From Deltaproteobacteria bacterium (lineage in GTDB: Bacteria > Desulfobacterota > Desulfobacteria > Desulfobacterales > B30-G6), in the NCBI GenBank assembly GCA_003647375.1, contig QMMS01000039.1, positions 1-21,419 on the forward strand: a stretch of DNA of 21,419 bases, written 5' to 3'. A program made the position numbers and the translations under genes. The notes below the pieces were generated by a model. The model saw nothing but the letters and a program-made list of their open reading frames with translations, searched no databases and was not told the origin of the DNA. Below are positions 1 to 6,570 of the stretch, piece by piece (positions within the stretch are counted from its first letter, which is position 1; each line of letters starts with the position of its first letter).

Positions 1-2
1 CA

Positions 3-98
3 AGGAAGATGCTGTTCCGCTATAGTGAACTATGCGGTATGGCATCTGACGCCGTAGATGTGGTAAGATCGGCAATCCCAACGGGTTTCAAATTTTAA
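3..98 (+). CDS. possible 3' end of an upstream gene, cut by the window edge
   Basis: Frame 3 is open from the window edge to a TAA at 96-98 and gives about 31 residues ending in IPTGFKF. The other two plus-strand frames close sooner (the frame starting at base 1 at 55-57, the frame starting at base 2 at 23-25). The tail has mixed composition and no motif I recognise, so no function is proposed. The stop codon lies inside the left arm of the palindrome at 85-102, a placement also seen for other palindromes in this window, which mildly favours a real gene end. It would converge on the amidohydrolase gene that follows. A chance open frame of this length cannot be excluded. Confidence 0.3.
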   Translation, partial: RKMLFRYSELCGMASDAVDVVRSAIPTGFKF

Positions 99-173
99 GA
101 ATTTAAATGAATCAAATCCTTTGAAATTATTTCTAAATCCAACATTCTTAAAATTTGAAACGCTCATTTTAGG
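85..173. repeat. 18-bp perfect inverted repeat plus ATTTTAGG octamer
   Basis: Bases 85-102 and 144-161 are exact reverse complements (18 bp), separated by 41 AT-rich bases. They are followed by GCTC and the octamer ATTTTAGG at 166-173. Read on the minus strand it lies directly behind the amidohydrolase stop at 180-182. The segment CCTAAAATGAGCGTTTCA on the minus strand closely matches the element at 9327-9372. It could serve as a bidirectional 3'-end hairpin between convergent genes. Confidence 0.75.
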
Positions 174-179
174 GTGAAG

Positions 180-1358
180 TTATTTTTGCGCGAGCCCTAA
201 GTACCGCTGGACCGCCGCGGTAAACAATTCCACCCCCAACCCGAGAATCCGCTCATCGATATCAAAAAAGGGTGAGTGGAGCGGACTGAAATCCTGGCCG
301 GGACGGCCGCAGCCCAATCGGATAATGGCACTTGGCTTCTGCTGGGCAAAAAATGCGAAATCCTCAGCTCCTGTGCTGGGTCGCATATACTGGACTTTGT
401 GTGCCCCGAAAAGATCGATGGCTGTATCATAAAGCAGCCGAGAGATGCCGGCGTCGTTAAAAACCGCCGGATATCCGTCATCAAATTTCAGATCGCACTG
501 CACTTCAAAAGCTTCTTCAACGCCCCGGGTGATCCCCTGCATCCGTTCACGGATCCGTTCGCGTACACCTTCGCCGATGGCCCTGGTGGTGCCGTTCAAT
601 ATGACATCGCGGGGGACGACATTGGAGGCCTCACCGCCGTGGATGCTCCCGACCGTGATTACGGCAGAATCCACCGGGTCGACACTTCTCGCGGCGGCGG
701 ACTGGACAGCGGTGATCCAGTGCGCGCCGGCGATAATGGGGTCGCGAACCTGATGGGGGCGGCCTCCATGCCCCCCTTTGCCAGTGATGGTCAGTCTAAA
801 TCTATCGGCGGAAGCATGACTTTGACCCTCAAAGACGCCAATGTGGCCCAACTCCATATCGGGTAGCATATGGCCGGCCATGATTGCGCCCACTTCCGGA
901 TTTTCTAATACCCCACGGTCAATCATCTTTTTGGCTCCCGCGCCGCCCTCTTCGGCCGGTTGGAAGAAAAATTTGACGTTTCCCTGCAAGGTTTTACCAA
1001 GGCCGGTTTCGACCAGGTGTTTGGCCACACCAAGCATAATCGTTACGTGGGCGTCGTGGCCGCAGGCATGCATCTTGCCATCGTTCCTGGATTTGTAGGA
1101 AACGTCGGTGAGCTCCCGGAGTTTCAGTGCGTCTATATCCGCCCTGAGTCCAACAGTGGGTCCATCCTTTCCTGACCGCAATAGGCCCACTACACCGGTC
1201 ATATCTTCAAAACGCCGAACCTCCAGACCCAATTCGGTCAAAATGGCAGCAATGCGGTCTGTGGTCCGCACCTCTTCATAAGCCGTTTCCGGATGCATGT
1301 GAAAATCTCTGCGTATCTGGACCAACCATCCCTGGAATTGCTGGCTGATATCATTCAT
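180..1358 (-). CDS. M20-family metallo-amidohydrolase (M20D, IAA-amino-acid hydrolase-like)
   Basis: This is a 392-residue zinc-dependent amidohydrolase of peptidase family M20, subfamily D, whose members release amino acids from N-acyl or similar conjugates (hippurate, indole-acetyl-amino acids, N-acetyl-diaminopimelate). Visible family motifs in order are HMHPETAYEE near the N-terminus, GLRADIDAL, HACGHDAHVT with the Cys/His metal ligands, QPAEEGGAGA with the catalytic Glu pair, GHM, GKGGHGGRPH at the start of the dimerisation domain, TGAEDF and the C-terminal LHSPFFDID carrying the last metal-ligand His. Length is normal for the family and there is no signal peptide, so it should be cytoplasmic. 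The ATG at 1356-1358 is preceded by a GAAAGGGA ribosome-binding site. Substrate cannot be told from sequence. It stands alone, divergent from the rpsF group. Confidence 0.92.
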   Translation of the reverse strand: MNDISQQFQGWLVQIRRDFHMHPETAYEEVRTTDRIAAILTELGLEVRRFEDMTGVVGLLRSGKDGPTVGLRADIDALKLRELTDVSYKSRNDGKMHACGHDAHVTIMLGVAKHLVETGLGKTLQGNVKFFFQPAEEGGAGAKKMIDRGVLENPEVGAIMAGHMLPDMELGHIGVFEGQSHASADRFRLTITGKGGHGGRPHQVRDPIIAGAHWITAVQSAAARSVDPVDSAVITVGSIHGGEASNVVPRDVILNGTTRAIGEGVRERIRERMQGITRGVEEAFEVQCDLKFDDGYPAVFNDAGISRLLYDTAIDLFGAHKVQYMRPSTGAEDFAFFAQQKPSAIIRLGCGRPGQDFSPLHSPFFDIDERILGLGVELFTAAVQRYLGLAQK

Positions 1359-1639
1359 TTGGGCATCCCTTTCGTTCAGATAGTTGTGTTTAAGGAATTG
1401 TTGGAACAGGAATGTTTTGAGCCTGCTTGTGCTCTTTAAAAGATTGCTATTATAATCTATATTTCATTTTGTACGTCTATCGATGAAACTTCTTCTATCT
1501 TTATTGACCCTACGATCTTTGCCGCTTCGTTTGTCAATCATTATTGACCTCTGAATTTTAATTTTGTTTACAATATCAAACCCAACAAAATTATTGCCGA
1601 TATGCGTTGGTTATCCCCACGGTACCACGTAAAGAGCTA

Positions 1640-1927
1640 TCATGGCAAGGTTTGGTTGGTGGTGATTATTCTGTAGCTACCAGTCTTGTTGGGTCTGATA
1701 TCCCCTAATCCTGTAGGGGCTGGCCTTGTGCCTGCCCGTTTTGACGAATTACCGACGGTCTTTCGGGTACCCACAAGGGGCACCCCTACAATGGCAATTA
1801 TACCGTGGGTGTGATTTGGCATCTTCACCGAAATTAGAAATAGAATTGCAAAGCGGCGCAAGCCGCTATAGCTTAACCTGAACTGAGCGATTTTTCTCTC
1901 GAGCTGCACCAATCTCTTGCGGATCAA
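1640..1927 (-). pseudogene. fragment of a REP-associated tyrosine transposase (RAYT, Y1/IS200-like)
   Basis: The minus-strand frame encodes 95 residues containing MPNHTHGII, which matches the HUH (His-x-His) signature of RAYT/Y1 transposases, usually MPNHxHGI. It is followed by a Gly/Arg/Pro-rich linker (GTRK, RAGTRPAPT) and then LGDI and ITTN, which resemble the family's LGDIV and TTN segment. The family is normally about 150-220 residues with a catalytic Tyr helix; the N-terminal beta strands and that helix are missing, so this is a dead fragment. Homology seems to begin only around 1860; the residues before it fall in the neighbouring foldback element. RAYTs mobilise REP palindromes, and REP-like pairs do occur in this window. 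Identification rests on motif recognition only. Confidence 0.6.
1712..1790. repeat. REP-like inverted pair inside the RAYT fragment
   Basis: TGTAGGGGCTGGCCTTGTG (1712-1730, continuing to CCTGCCC) and the reverse complement of 1765-1790 match at 19 of 26 positions, both beginning TGTAGGGG and containing CCTTGTG. The pair encodes the PLVGTRK and RAGTRPAPT segments of the fragment, so the palindromes lie inside the coding frame. Confidence 0.6.
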
Positions 1928-2038
1928 GGGTTCGAAAAAAGCCTCGACAGATCCATTGGTATGCCTACGTTTTTTGCGAACCCTCCTCCATCAAGATCTC
2001 GGCACATCTCTTCGGGAAAAATCGCTCAATTCAAGGTT
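1876..2038. repeat. foldback (MITE-like) element with about 22-bp terminal inverted repeats
   Basis: The left end AACCTGAACTGAGCGATTTT and the reverse complement of the right end (AACCTTGAATTGAGCGATTTT) agree except for one indel and one substitution; the core TGAGCGATTTTTC (1884-1896) is exactly repeated inverted at 2016-2028. The interior continues the symmetry imperfectly, for example AAGGGTTCG followed by A-run on one side and GAGGGTTCGC followed by A-run on the other strand. The whole 163 bp could fold into a long hairpin. No coding capacity is visible. The end sequence resembles the arm at 9327-9340. Confidence 0.6.
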
Positions 2039-2065
2039 TAAATTTGATTTCAAATTTAAACTTGA
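2031..2065. repeat. AT-rich palindrome overlapping the rpsF promoter
   Basis: TCAAGGTTTAAATTTGA (2031-2047) is the reverse complement of TCAAATTTAAACTTGA (2050-2065) apart from one extra G. The right arm ends in TTGA, the first four bases of the -35 hexamer TTGACA at 2062-2067. Perfect AT-rich symmetry of this kind could form a cruciform or an operator. Confidence 0.7.
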
Positions 2066-2091
2066 CAAAGGTATTTCCAACCCCATATATA
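2062..2091 (+). promoter_or_regulatory. sigma-70-type promoter candidate for the rpsF operon
   Basis: A perfect -35 TTGACA (2062-2067) is followed after 18 bp by TATATA (2086-2091, 4 of 6 to TATAAT) in an AT-rich run. Transcription would start near 2098 and give an rpsF leader of roughly 235 nt that contains the hairpin at 2207-2292. The -35 lies on the edge of a palindrome. Confidence 0.55.
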
Positions 2092-2206
2092 TAGCGTTTC
2101 GATTCCCTTGGAGTCGAAACCGACATAATCCTTGCTCCGGTGTATCCCTCTCATGATACGCATTACCTTTTTGGTCGGGGCTAACCACCTGAAATTTAAA
2201 TGGGTG

Positions 2207-2292
2207 TGAGACTTGCATAGGCAAGGCATCTGAAGATGAAGACGTAGTCTAGCTACTTCGAATCTTCAGTAACGCAGCACATGAAAGTCTCA
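2207..2292 (+). promoter_or_regulatory. 86-nt long hairpin in the rpsF leader
   Basis: TGAGACTTGCAT (2207-2218) pairs with 2281-2292 at 11 of 12 positions, and CTGAAGAT (2230-2237) pairs exactly with ATCTTCAG (2262-2269). Both pairs share the same symmetry centre (2249.5), and GTAG/CTAC closes a terminal loop, so one continuous stem is formed. It ends 30 bases before the strong AAGGAGGT site of rpsF. S6-S18 autoregulation through rpsF leaders is known in other bacteria, but this stem is longer than the described motif and could equally be a dispersed repeat. Confidence 0.5.
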
Positions 2293-2332
2293 GGCTCGTG
2301 AAAATTTCAGGGAATATCCACAAGGAGGTAGT

Positions 2333-3043
2333 ATGAGAAGGTACGAACAGATCGTTATCCTCGATTCTGACCTGTCAGAAGACGAGCGCTCACCGGTATT
2401 TGGCAGACTCAAAGAACTCATTCCTCAGTACAAAGGTTTCCTGATCGACATCAATGAATGGGGTCAGAAAAAACTGGCCTATGAAATCAAGAAAAAGCCG
2501 CGCGGCTTTTACGCGCAGGTTAATTTCTGTGGTTTCGGCGATCTGGTTGATGAAATGGAGCGTTTCTTCCGCATCGACGACCGGATTCTCAAGTACATGA
2601 CGGTTCTGCTGGATAAAGAGGCGGACGTGGAAGCCATCAAGACTGAAATGGCTGAAAAAGAAGCCCAGAAAGCCGAAGCAGTTGCCAAAGCAGCGGAAGA
2701 AGAAAAAACCAAACAGGCAGCCACAAAGGCGGCAGCGGCCGCTGCGGAAGCCGAAGCTGCGACAACGCCCGAAGCTGCACCTGAAGCCGAAGAAGCTGTT
2801 GCCGAAACAGCTCCAGAGGTTGAAGCGGTAGTAGAAGCAGCAGCAGAGGTAATCCCTGAGGTTGAAGAAGTAGCAACCAAAGCGGCAGCGGAAGAAACCG
2901 TAGAAGCAGCTCCTAAGGTCGAAGAAGCCGTAGAAGCAGCTCCTGAGGTCAAAGAAAAAGCAAGTGAAGCTGCACCGGAACCCGAAGGGACCCCGGTCCT
3001 TGAAGAAGAACCCACCGAATCAGCAGAAACCCCTAAGGAGTAG
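2333..3043 (+). CDS. rpsF: 30S ribosomal protein S6 with a long Ala/Glu-rich C-terminal tail
   Basis: Ribosomal protein S6 binds S18 and helps build the platform of the 30S subunit. The first 95 or so residues are the S6 fold: RRYEQIVILDSDLSEDE, a second strand with INEWGQKKLAYEIKKKPRGFY, and FFRIDDRILKYMTVLL. Residues from about 100 to 236 form a low-complexity tail of Ala, Glu, Val, Pro and Lys with repeated units such as VEAAPKVEEAVEAAPEV. Ordinary S6 has 95-135 residues, so the tail more than doubles it; it should be acidic and disordered or weakly helical. The start ATG follows an ideal AAGGAGGT site (2322-2329). It heads the S6-S18-DUF2232-L9-DnaB group; the rpsR ribosome-binding site overlaps its end. 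Confidence 0.96.
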   Translation: MRRYEQIVILDSDLSEDERSPVFGRLKELIPQYKGFLIDINEWGQKKLAYEIKKKPRGFYAQVNFCGFGDLVDEMERFFRIDDRILKYMTVLLDKEADVEAIKTEMAEKEAQKAEAVAKAAEEEKTKQAATKAAAAAAEAEAATTPEAAPEAEEAVAETAPEVEAVVEAAAEVIPEVEEVATKAAAEETVEAAPKVEEAVEAAPEVKEKASEAAPEPEGTPVLEEEPTESAETPKE

Positions 3044-3047
3044 ATAA

Positions 3048-3326
3048 ATGGCAGCCTATCATAGACAGACGCGGAACAATAGTAACGTAAAGAAAAAAAG
3101 ACGAGTCTTCCATCGCAGAAAAGTGTGTCGTTTCTGTGCTGACAGCAAGATCAATATCGACTACAAGGATCAGAAGCTGTTAAAATATTTTATTACCGAA
3201 CGGGGCAAAATCATTCCCAGAAGAATTTCCGGTACCTGCTCCAAGCATCAGCGCGTATTGACCCATGCCATCAAGCGGGCCCGGACCATTGCGTTGCTAC
3301 CGTATGTCGGTACATTAGATTTATAG
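3048..3326 (+). CDS. rpsR: 30S ribosomal protein S18
   Basis: A 92-residue S18, the partner of S6 on the 30S platform. The core is recognisable from [40 protein letters not shown] and [20 protein letters not shown]. It has CRFC and CSKH, so it is the cysteine-containing (C+) S18 form that can bind zinc. A basic N-terminal extension ([16 protein letters not shown]) is typical. It begins 4 bases after the rpsF stop; its AAGGAG site (3033-3038) lies over the end of rpsF, indicating translational coupling and equal output of the two partner proteins. Confidence 0.97.
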   Translation: MAAYHRQTRNNSNVKKKRRVFHRRKVCRFCADSKINIDYKDQKLLKYFITERGKIIPRRISGTCSKHQRVLTHAIKRARTIALLPYVGTLDL

Positions 3327-3360
3327 AAGCCATTTCAAAAAGGTCTTTTGGAGCAAGCGC

Positions 3361-4305
3361 GTGTCGCAAACCTTTACCAGGGAAATATCCAGAGATATAT
3401 TGACCGGTGTGGTAATAACAATGGCCATCATCACCGTGTCGGTTTACATGCCGATTATCGGATTTTTCTGCTCCCTGCTTCTCCCGCTCCCGGTTCTGTT
3501 CTATCGTTCCAAGCTGGGTCGAAAGACGGGCCTCATTGTACCGGGAACGGCCATGACGATACTGGTGGTTCTGGCAGGGGGCATATCCATCGATGTGGTG
3601 TTCTTTCTGGAAATGCTCTTCCTCGGCTTTTTACTGAGTGAGCTTTTTGAAATGAATCTTTCGGTTGAAAAGACCGTTCTATACGCTTGTGGCGGGGTCC
3701 TGCTGACCGGCGCTGTGGGGCTCGTGCTTTACAGCAACATGTCAGCCACCAGCATCTACAGCCTTGTATCGACGTATATTGCCCAAAATCTTGAAATGAC
3801 GGTTGCGCTCTACCGTGGCATGGGGGCGTCGGAAGAATTCATCCATAAGTTTTCGACATCACTGGACCAGATACAATATGGCTTGATTCGCATCATCCCG
3901 GCCATGATAACAGTATCTTTTTTAATGGTAACATGGTCCAATCTGCTCATGGCCAGACCACTTCTGAAGCGCCGGGGCCTCTTTTTTCCAGCGTTCGGTG
4001 TGCTGAACCTGTGGAAAGCCCCTGATTATCTTGTGTGGGTGCTGATCGGGTGCGGCGGGCTTCTCATGCTGCCGGGCAGCACGCTCAAGATCATTGGCAT
4101 AAACGGCCTGCTGGTACTGCTGATGATCTATTTTTTTCAAGGCATTGCCATTGTATCTTTTTTCTTTGAAAAAAAACAGTTTCCCAGGCCACTGAGGATT
4201 TTTTTCTACAGCCTTATCGCCATTCAACAGATCATTCTGCTGGTTGTCATCGGCCTGGGACTGTTCGATATGTGGCTCAATTTCAGGAAAATAAAATCGC
4301 AGTAG
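3361..4305 (+). CDS. DUF2232 (YybS-like) polytopic membrane protein
   Basis: A 314-residue, strongly hydrophobic protein with roughly eight predicted membrane spans, matching by composition and position the DUF2232/YybS family often found between S18 and L9 genes. Spans are visible at about residues 15-45, 55-85, 95-120, 180-200, 215-245, 245-275 and 285-305; the C-terminus is short and basic (NFRKIKSQ). The family has no established biochemical role; a cell-envelope or division-related role has been guessed from gene context in other bacteria. The start is GTG at 3361, with GGAG at 3350-3353 seven bases upstream; the TTG at 3348 is in another frame. The stop TAG at 4303-4305 lies in the loop of a perfect 13-bp hairpin. 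Confidence 0.85.
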   Translation: MSQTFTREISRDILTGVVITMAIITVSVYMPIIGFFCSLLLPLPVLFYRSKLGRKTGLIVPGTAMTILVVLAGGISIDVVFFLEMLFLGFLLSELFEMNLSVEKTVLYACGGVLLTGAVGLVLYSNMSATSIYSLVSTYIAQNLEMTVALYRGMGASEEFIHKFSTSLDQIQYGLIRIIPAMITVSFLMVTWSNLLMARPLLKRRGLFFPAFGVLNLWKAPDYLVWVLIGCGGLLMLPGSTLKIIGINGLLVLLMIYFFQGIAIVSFFFEKKQFPRPLRIFFYSLIAIQQIILLVVIGLGLFDMWLNFRKIKSQ

Positions 4306-4332
4306 CGATTTTATTTTAGGTGACGTTGTCGC
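4288..4332. repeat. bipartite palindrome, copy A
   Basis: Stem 1 is AAAATAAAATCGC (4288-4300), loop AGTA, and the exact 13-bp complement (4305-4317). The octamer ATTTTAGG follows at 4313-4320. Stem 2 is GTGAC-GTT-GTCGC (4320-4332, one mismatch). Stem 1 overlaps the last codons and stop of the DUF2232 gene. The remaining spacer to 4440 shows nothing clear. Confidence 0.8.
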
Positions 4333-4440
4333 TTCTGGTGCATTGCAGACTGTTTATTTTTACTGTAACGTAATGAATTTGTTCTTATAAGGACATTAAA
4401 TTGATTTTAGATTGTTCCCTGCTGCCTTGATTACCGGGTG

Positions 4441-4506
4441 CTTTCTGACAAACAGAAAGGAATAATCAAACTTAAAAAAGAAAATCGCGGTTCAATTTTC
4501 TTTTTT
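4441..4506 (+). promoter_or_regulatory. two tandem hairpins in the rplI leader
   Basis: Hairpin 1 is CTTTCTG-ACAAA-CAGAAAG (4441-4459, perfect 7 bp). Hairpin 2 is AAAAAAGAAAAT (4474-4485), a 9-base loop and ATTTTCTTTTTT (4495-4506, perfect 12 bp). Hairpin 2 ends exactly at the GGAGG ribosome-binding site (4507-4511), so folding could limit access to it. The T-run also makes a weak terminator possible. Confidence 0.5.
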
Positions 4507-4518
4507 GGAGGTTAACAC

Positions 4519-4962
4519 ATGAAGGTTATTTTAAAGGAAACCATCGATTCTCTGGGCATTATCGGAAGCGAAGTGGACGTCGCCAAGGGATTTGCACGCA
4601 ACTACCTGCTGCCGCAGCAAAAAGCAGTTCCGGCCACACCTCAAAACCGGCGCATGCTGGAGCAGCAAAAAACCAAATTCGATCTGCAGATCGCCAAGGA
4701 AAAGAAGATTGCAGAGGAGATGGCGACCAGCCTTGAGGGCGTATCATGTAAAATCGCCGCCAAGGTGAGCGAAGAAGACCGTCTCTATGGCTCTATTGGG
4801 GTGCGCGACGTCATCAAGGCTCTTGCCGCGGAAGGTGTTACGGTGGAAAAACGCATGGTTCTCATGAGCGAGCCCATCAAAACCATTGGGACACACAAGA
4901 TTCCCATTCGGGTATATAAAGAAGTGGAGCCGGAAATTACGCTGGAAGTAGTGCCCGAATAA
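4519..4962 (+). CDS. rplI: 50S ribosomal protein L9
   Basis: A 147-residue L9, the extended protein at the base of the L1 stalk that binds 23S rRNA domain V and influences frame maintenance. The N-terminal domain shows MKVILKETIDSLGIIGSEVDVAKGFARNYLLP with the family's GxxGxxVxVkxGYaRNyLlP pattern. It is followed by the long connecting helix (residues about 40-75, Gln/Lys/Glu-rich) and the C-terminal domain with LYGSIGVRDV and a Gly-Thr-His-Lys-Ile segment. Length matches the family. ATG follows GGAGGT with 8-base spacing. The stop TAA at 4960-4962 lies inside the left arm of the next palindrome. Confidence 0.97.
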   Translation: MKVILKETIDSLGIIGSEVDVAKGFARNYLLPQQKAVPATPQNRRMLEQQKTKFDLQIAKEKKIAEEMATSLEGVSCKIAAKVSEEDRLYGSIGVRDVIKALAAEGVTVEKRMVLMSEPIKTIGTHKIPIRVYKEVEPEITLEVVPE

Positions 4963-5006
4963 AATCGTATAACGATTTTATCGGACGCGACTGCGTCGCT
5001 ATTTTT
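4959..5006. repeat. bipartite palindrome, copy B
   Basis: Stem 1 is ATAAAATCGT-ATA-ACGATTTTAT (4959-4981, perfect 10 bp) and contains the rplI stop codon in its left arm. Stem 2 is GCGAC-TGC-GTCGC (4987-4999), followed by TATTTTT (5000-5006). The last part could act as an intrinsic terminator for rplI. Confidence 0.8.
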
Positions 5007-5007
5007 A

Positions 5008-5102
5008 GCTATAAGTAATAAGCTTTAAGCTGTTAAAAACCATAATGCTTCCCTGCCTCTGCTCGGTAGGCGGCTCACCGCTTAAAGCTTGTCGCTTATT
5101 GC
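5008..5102. repeat. 23-bp imperfect inverted repeat with GCTTTAAGC core
   Basis: Bases 5008-5030 and the reverse complement of 5080-5102 match at 19 of 23 positions; both contain AAGCTTTAAGC. The 49-base interval between them includes CCTGCCTCTGCTCGGTAGGC. It fills most of the rplI-dnaB spacer. Similar TAGC/AAGC-rich inverted pairs occur at 8329-8430 and 15010-15061. Confidence 0.55.
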
Positions 5103-5175
5103 GTTTTGCTTTCTTGATTTCATCCTGGTATGTGTGCTAACCTAATTCCGAATTAACATCCTTTTGATTGACCTT

Positions 5176-6531
5176 ATGGACAAAAACGCATCCATCCACA
5201 CCATTCCACCCCAGAATCTGGAAGCAGAAGAGTCGCTTCTCAGCGCGGTGATGCTGGACAACAGCACCCTGTACGATGTCCTTGAAAAACTGATTCCGGA
5301 AGACTTCTACCGCTCGACGCATCAAAAGATTTTTGCGGGCATCATCGATCTTTTTCAAAAAAATGAGCCCATCGACCTTGTGACCCTTACCAACCTTCTC
5401 AAGGAAAAGGGAGATCTCGAGGCCATCGGTGGCGCCACCTATCTGGTTAAGCTTGTGGACACGGCACCTGTGGCCGTGAATGCCCAGCACTATGCCAAAA
5501 TCATTCATGACAAGTCCTCACTGAGGCAATTGATCCTCAAGGCCAACACCATCACCAAGCGCTGCTACGAAGACCGGGGCGATGTGGAAGATATAATCGA
5601 CTTTGCCGAAAAGGCTGTTTTCGAAATATCCGGCAATGAAAGTCGGCAGTCTTTCTACTCCCTGTCATCCCTGGTCCAGAAAAATATCGACGCACTCGAG
5701 GAACGGCAAGGCAACAAGTCGCTCATTACCGGTGTACCCACCGGATACAGTCGCCTCGACAACCTCACTTCCGGACTCCAGAATTCGGACCTCGTCATCC
5801 TGGCCGGCCGACCCAGCATGGGAAAAACCGCGCTGGCTCTCAACATCGCCAGGAATGTCGCCGTGGATGCAAATATTCCCGTAGCGGTATTCTCCATCGA
5901 AATGTCACGGGAACAGCTCTCCATGCGCCTGCTGTGTGCAGAAGCGAGAATCGACTCATCCCGCCTGCGAAGTGGATTCTTCAGCAGGGAGGATTGGGTT
6001 AACCTGACCAGCGCAGCCGAAGTTCTTTCCGAAGCACCTATTTTCATCGATGATTCGCCCGACATATCTACCATGGGCATTCGCGCCAAAGCCCGACGGC
6101 TAAAAATGGACAAGAACATCGGCCTCATAATCATTGACTACCTGCAGCTCATGAAATCGAGCTCATCGTCTGAACGAAGAGATCTCGAAATATCGGAAAT
6201 GTCCAGAAGCCTTAAGGCCCTTGCCAAAGAGCTGAGCCTGCCGGTCATGGCTCTGTCCCAGCTGAACCGGAAACTCGAAGAACGCCAGGACAAGCGGCCC
6301 CAGTTGTCGGATCTCAGGGAGTCCGGAGCCCTTGAACAGGATGCCGACGTGGTGGCATTCATTTACAGGGACGAGGTCTACAACCGGGATGAAAACAACC
6401 CCAACAAAGGGACAGCGGAATTACTGCTGAAAAAACAGCGCAACGGCCCCACCGGCGAAATCAAACTGGCATTTTTGAACACCTATACGCGTTTCGAAAA
6501 TCTGGCAGAGGATAAATATATACAGAAATAA
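5176..6531 (+). CDS. dnaB: replicative DNA helicase DnaB
   Basis: The hexameric 5'-3' helicase that unwinds the replication fork. With the ATG at 5176 the protein has 451 residues, close to the family norm. The N-terminal primase-interaction domain (PPQNLEAEESLL, LKEKGDLEAIGGATYL) is followed by a linker and the RecA-like domain. Visible are TGYSRLDNLTSGLQ, Walker A GRPSMGKTALAL (about residues 209-220), FSIEMSREQL, Walker B LIIIDYLQLM, the LSQLNRKLEER segment, and LRESGALEQDADVV. No intein is present in the P-loop, a frequent site. No good ribosome-binding site is visible before ATG 5176 or the TTG at 5164, so the start is not certain. TTGATT (5114) and TAACCT (5138) might form a weak promoter. 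It completes the S6-S18-DUF2232-L9-DnaB order. Confidence 0.95.
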   Translation: MDKNASIHTIPPQNLEAEESLLSAVMLDNSTLYDVLEKLIPEDFYRSTHQKIFAGIIDLFQKNEPIDLVTLTNLLKEKGDLEAIGGATYLVKLVDTAPVAVNAQHYAKIIHDKSSLRQLILKANTITKRCYEDRGDVEDIIDFAEKAVFEISGNESRQSFYSLSSLVQKNIDALEERQGNKSLITGVPTGYSRLDNLTSGLQNSDLVILAGRPSMGKTALALNIARNVAVDANIPVAVFSIEMSREQLSMRLLCAEARIDSSRLRSGFFSREDWVNLTSAAEVLSEAPIFIDDSPDISTMGIRAKARRLKMDKNIGLIIIDYLQLMKSSSSSERRDLEISEMSRSLKALAKELSLPVMALSQLNRKLEERQDKRPQLSDLRESGALEQDADVVAFIYRDEVYNRDENNPNKGTAELLLKKQRNGPTGEIKLAFLNTYTRFENLAEDKYIQK

Positions 6532-6570
6532 GAATCATCTCCAAGGAACTGATCCTTATTCAGGGTTCAA

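Larger units (their letters stand above)
1359..2332. other. 974-bp repeat-rich spacer between divergent genes
   Basis: No intact gene is visible. From left to right it holds an AT-rich stretch (1359-1639) in which I see no clear feature, a decayed RAYT-type transposase fragment, a foldback element, a palindrome overlapping a promoter, and the hairpin-bearing leader of rpsF. Each is listed separately. Confidence 0.7.

Noticed and set aside
276..866. 196-residue plus-strand open frame
   Set aside because: Lies wholly opposite the well-supported M20 amidohydrolase and shows no family motif.
1611..1619. TTATCCCCA, and ATATCCACA at 2314-2322, as DnaA boxes
   Set aside because: Single isolated 8 of 9 matches, expected by chance, far from dnaA and without clustering.
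2509..3015. 168-residue minus-strand open frame opposite rpsF, rich in Ala and Ser
   Set aside because: It is the antisense reading of the Ala/Glu repeat tail of S6, which naturally leaves frames open; no ribosome-binding site or motif.
5164..5175. TTG at 5164 as the dnaB start
   Set aside because: It adds only four residues, TTG is a rarer start, and no ribosome-binding site favours it over the ATG at 5176.
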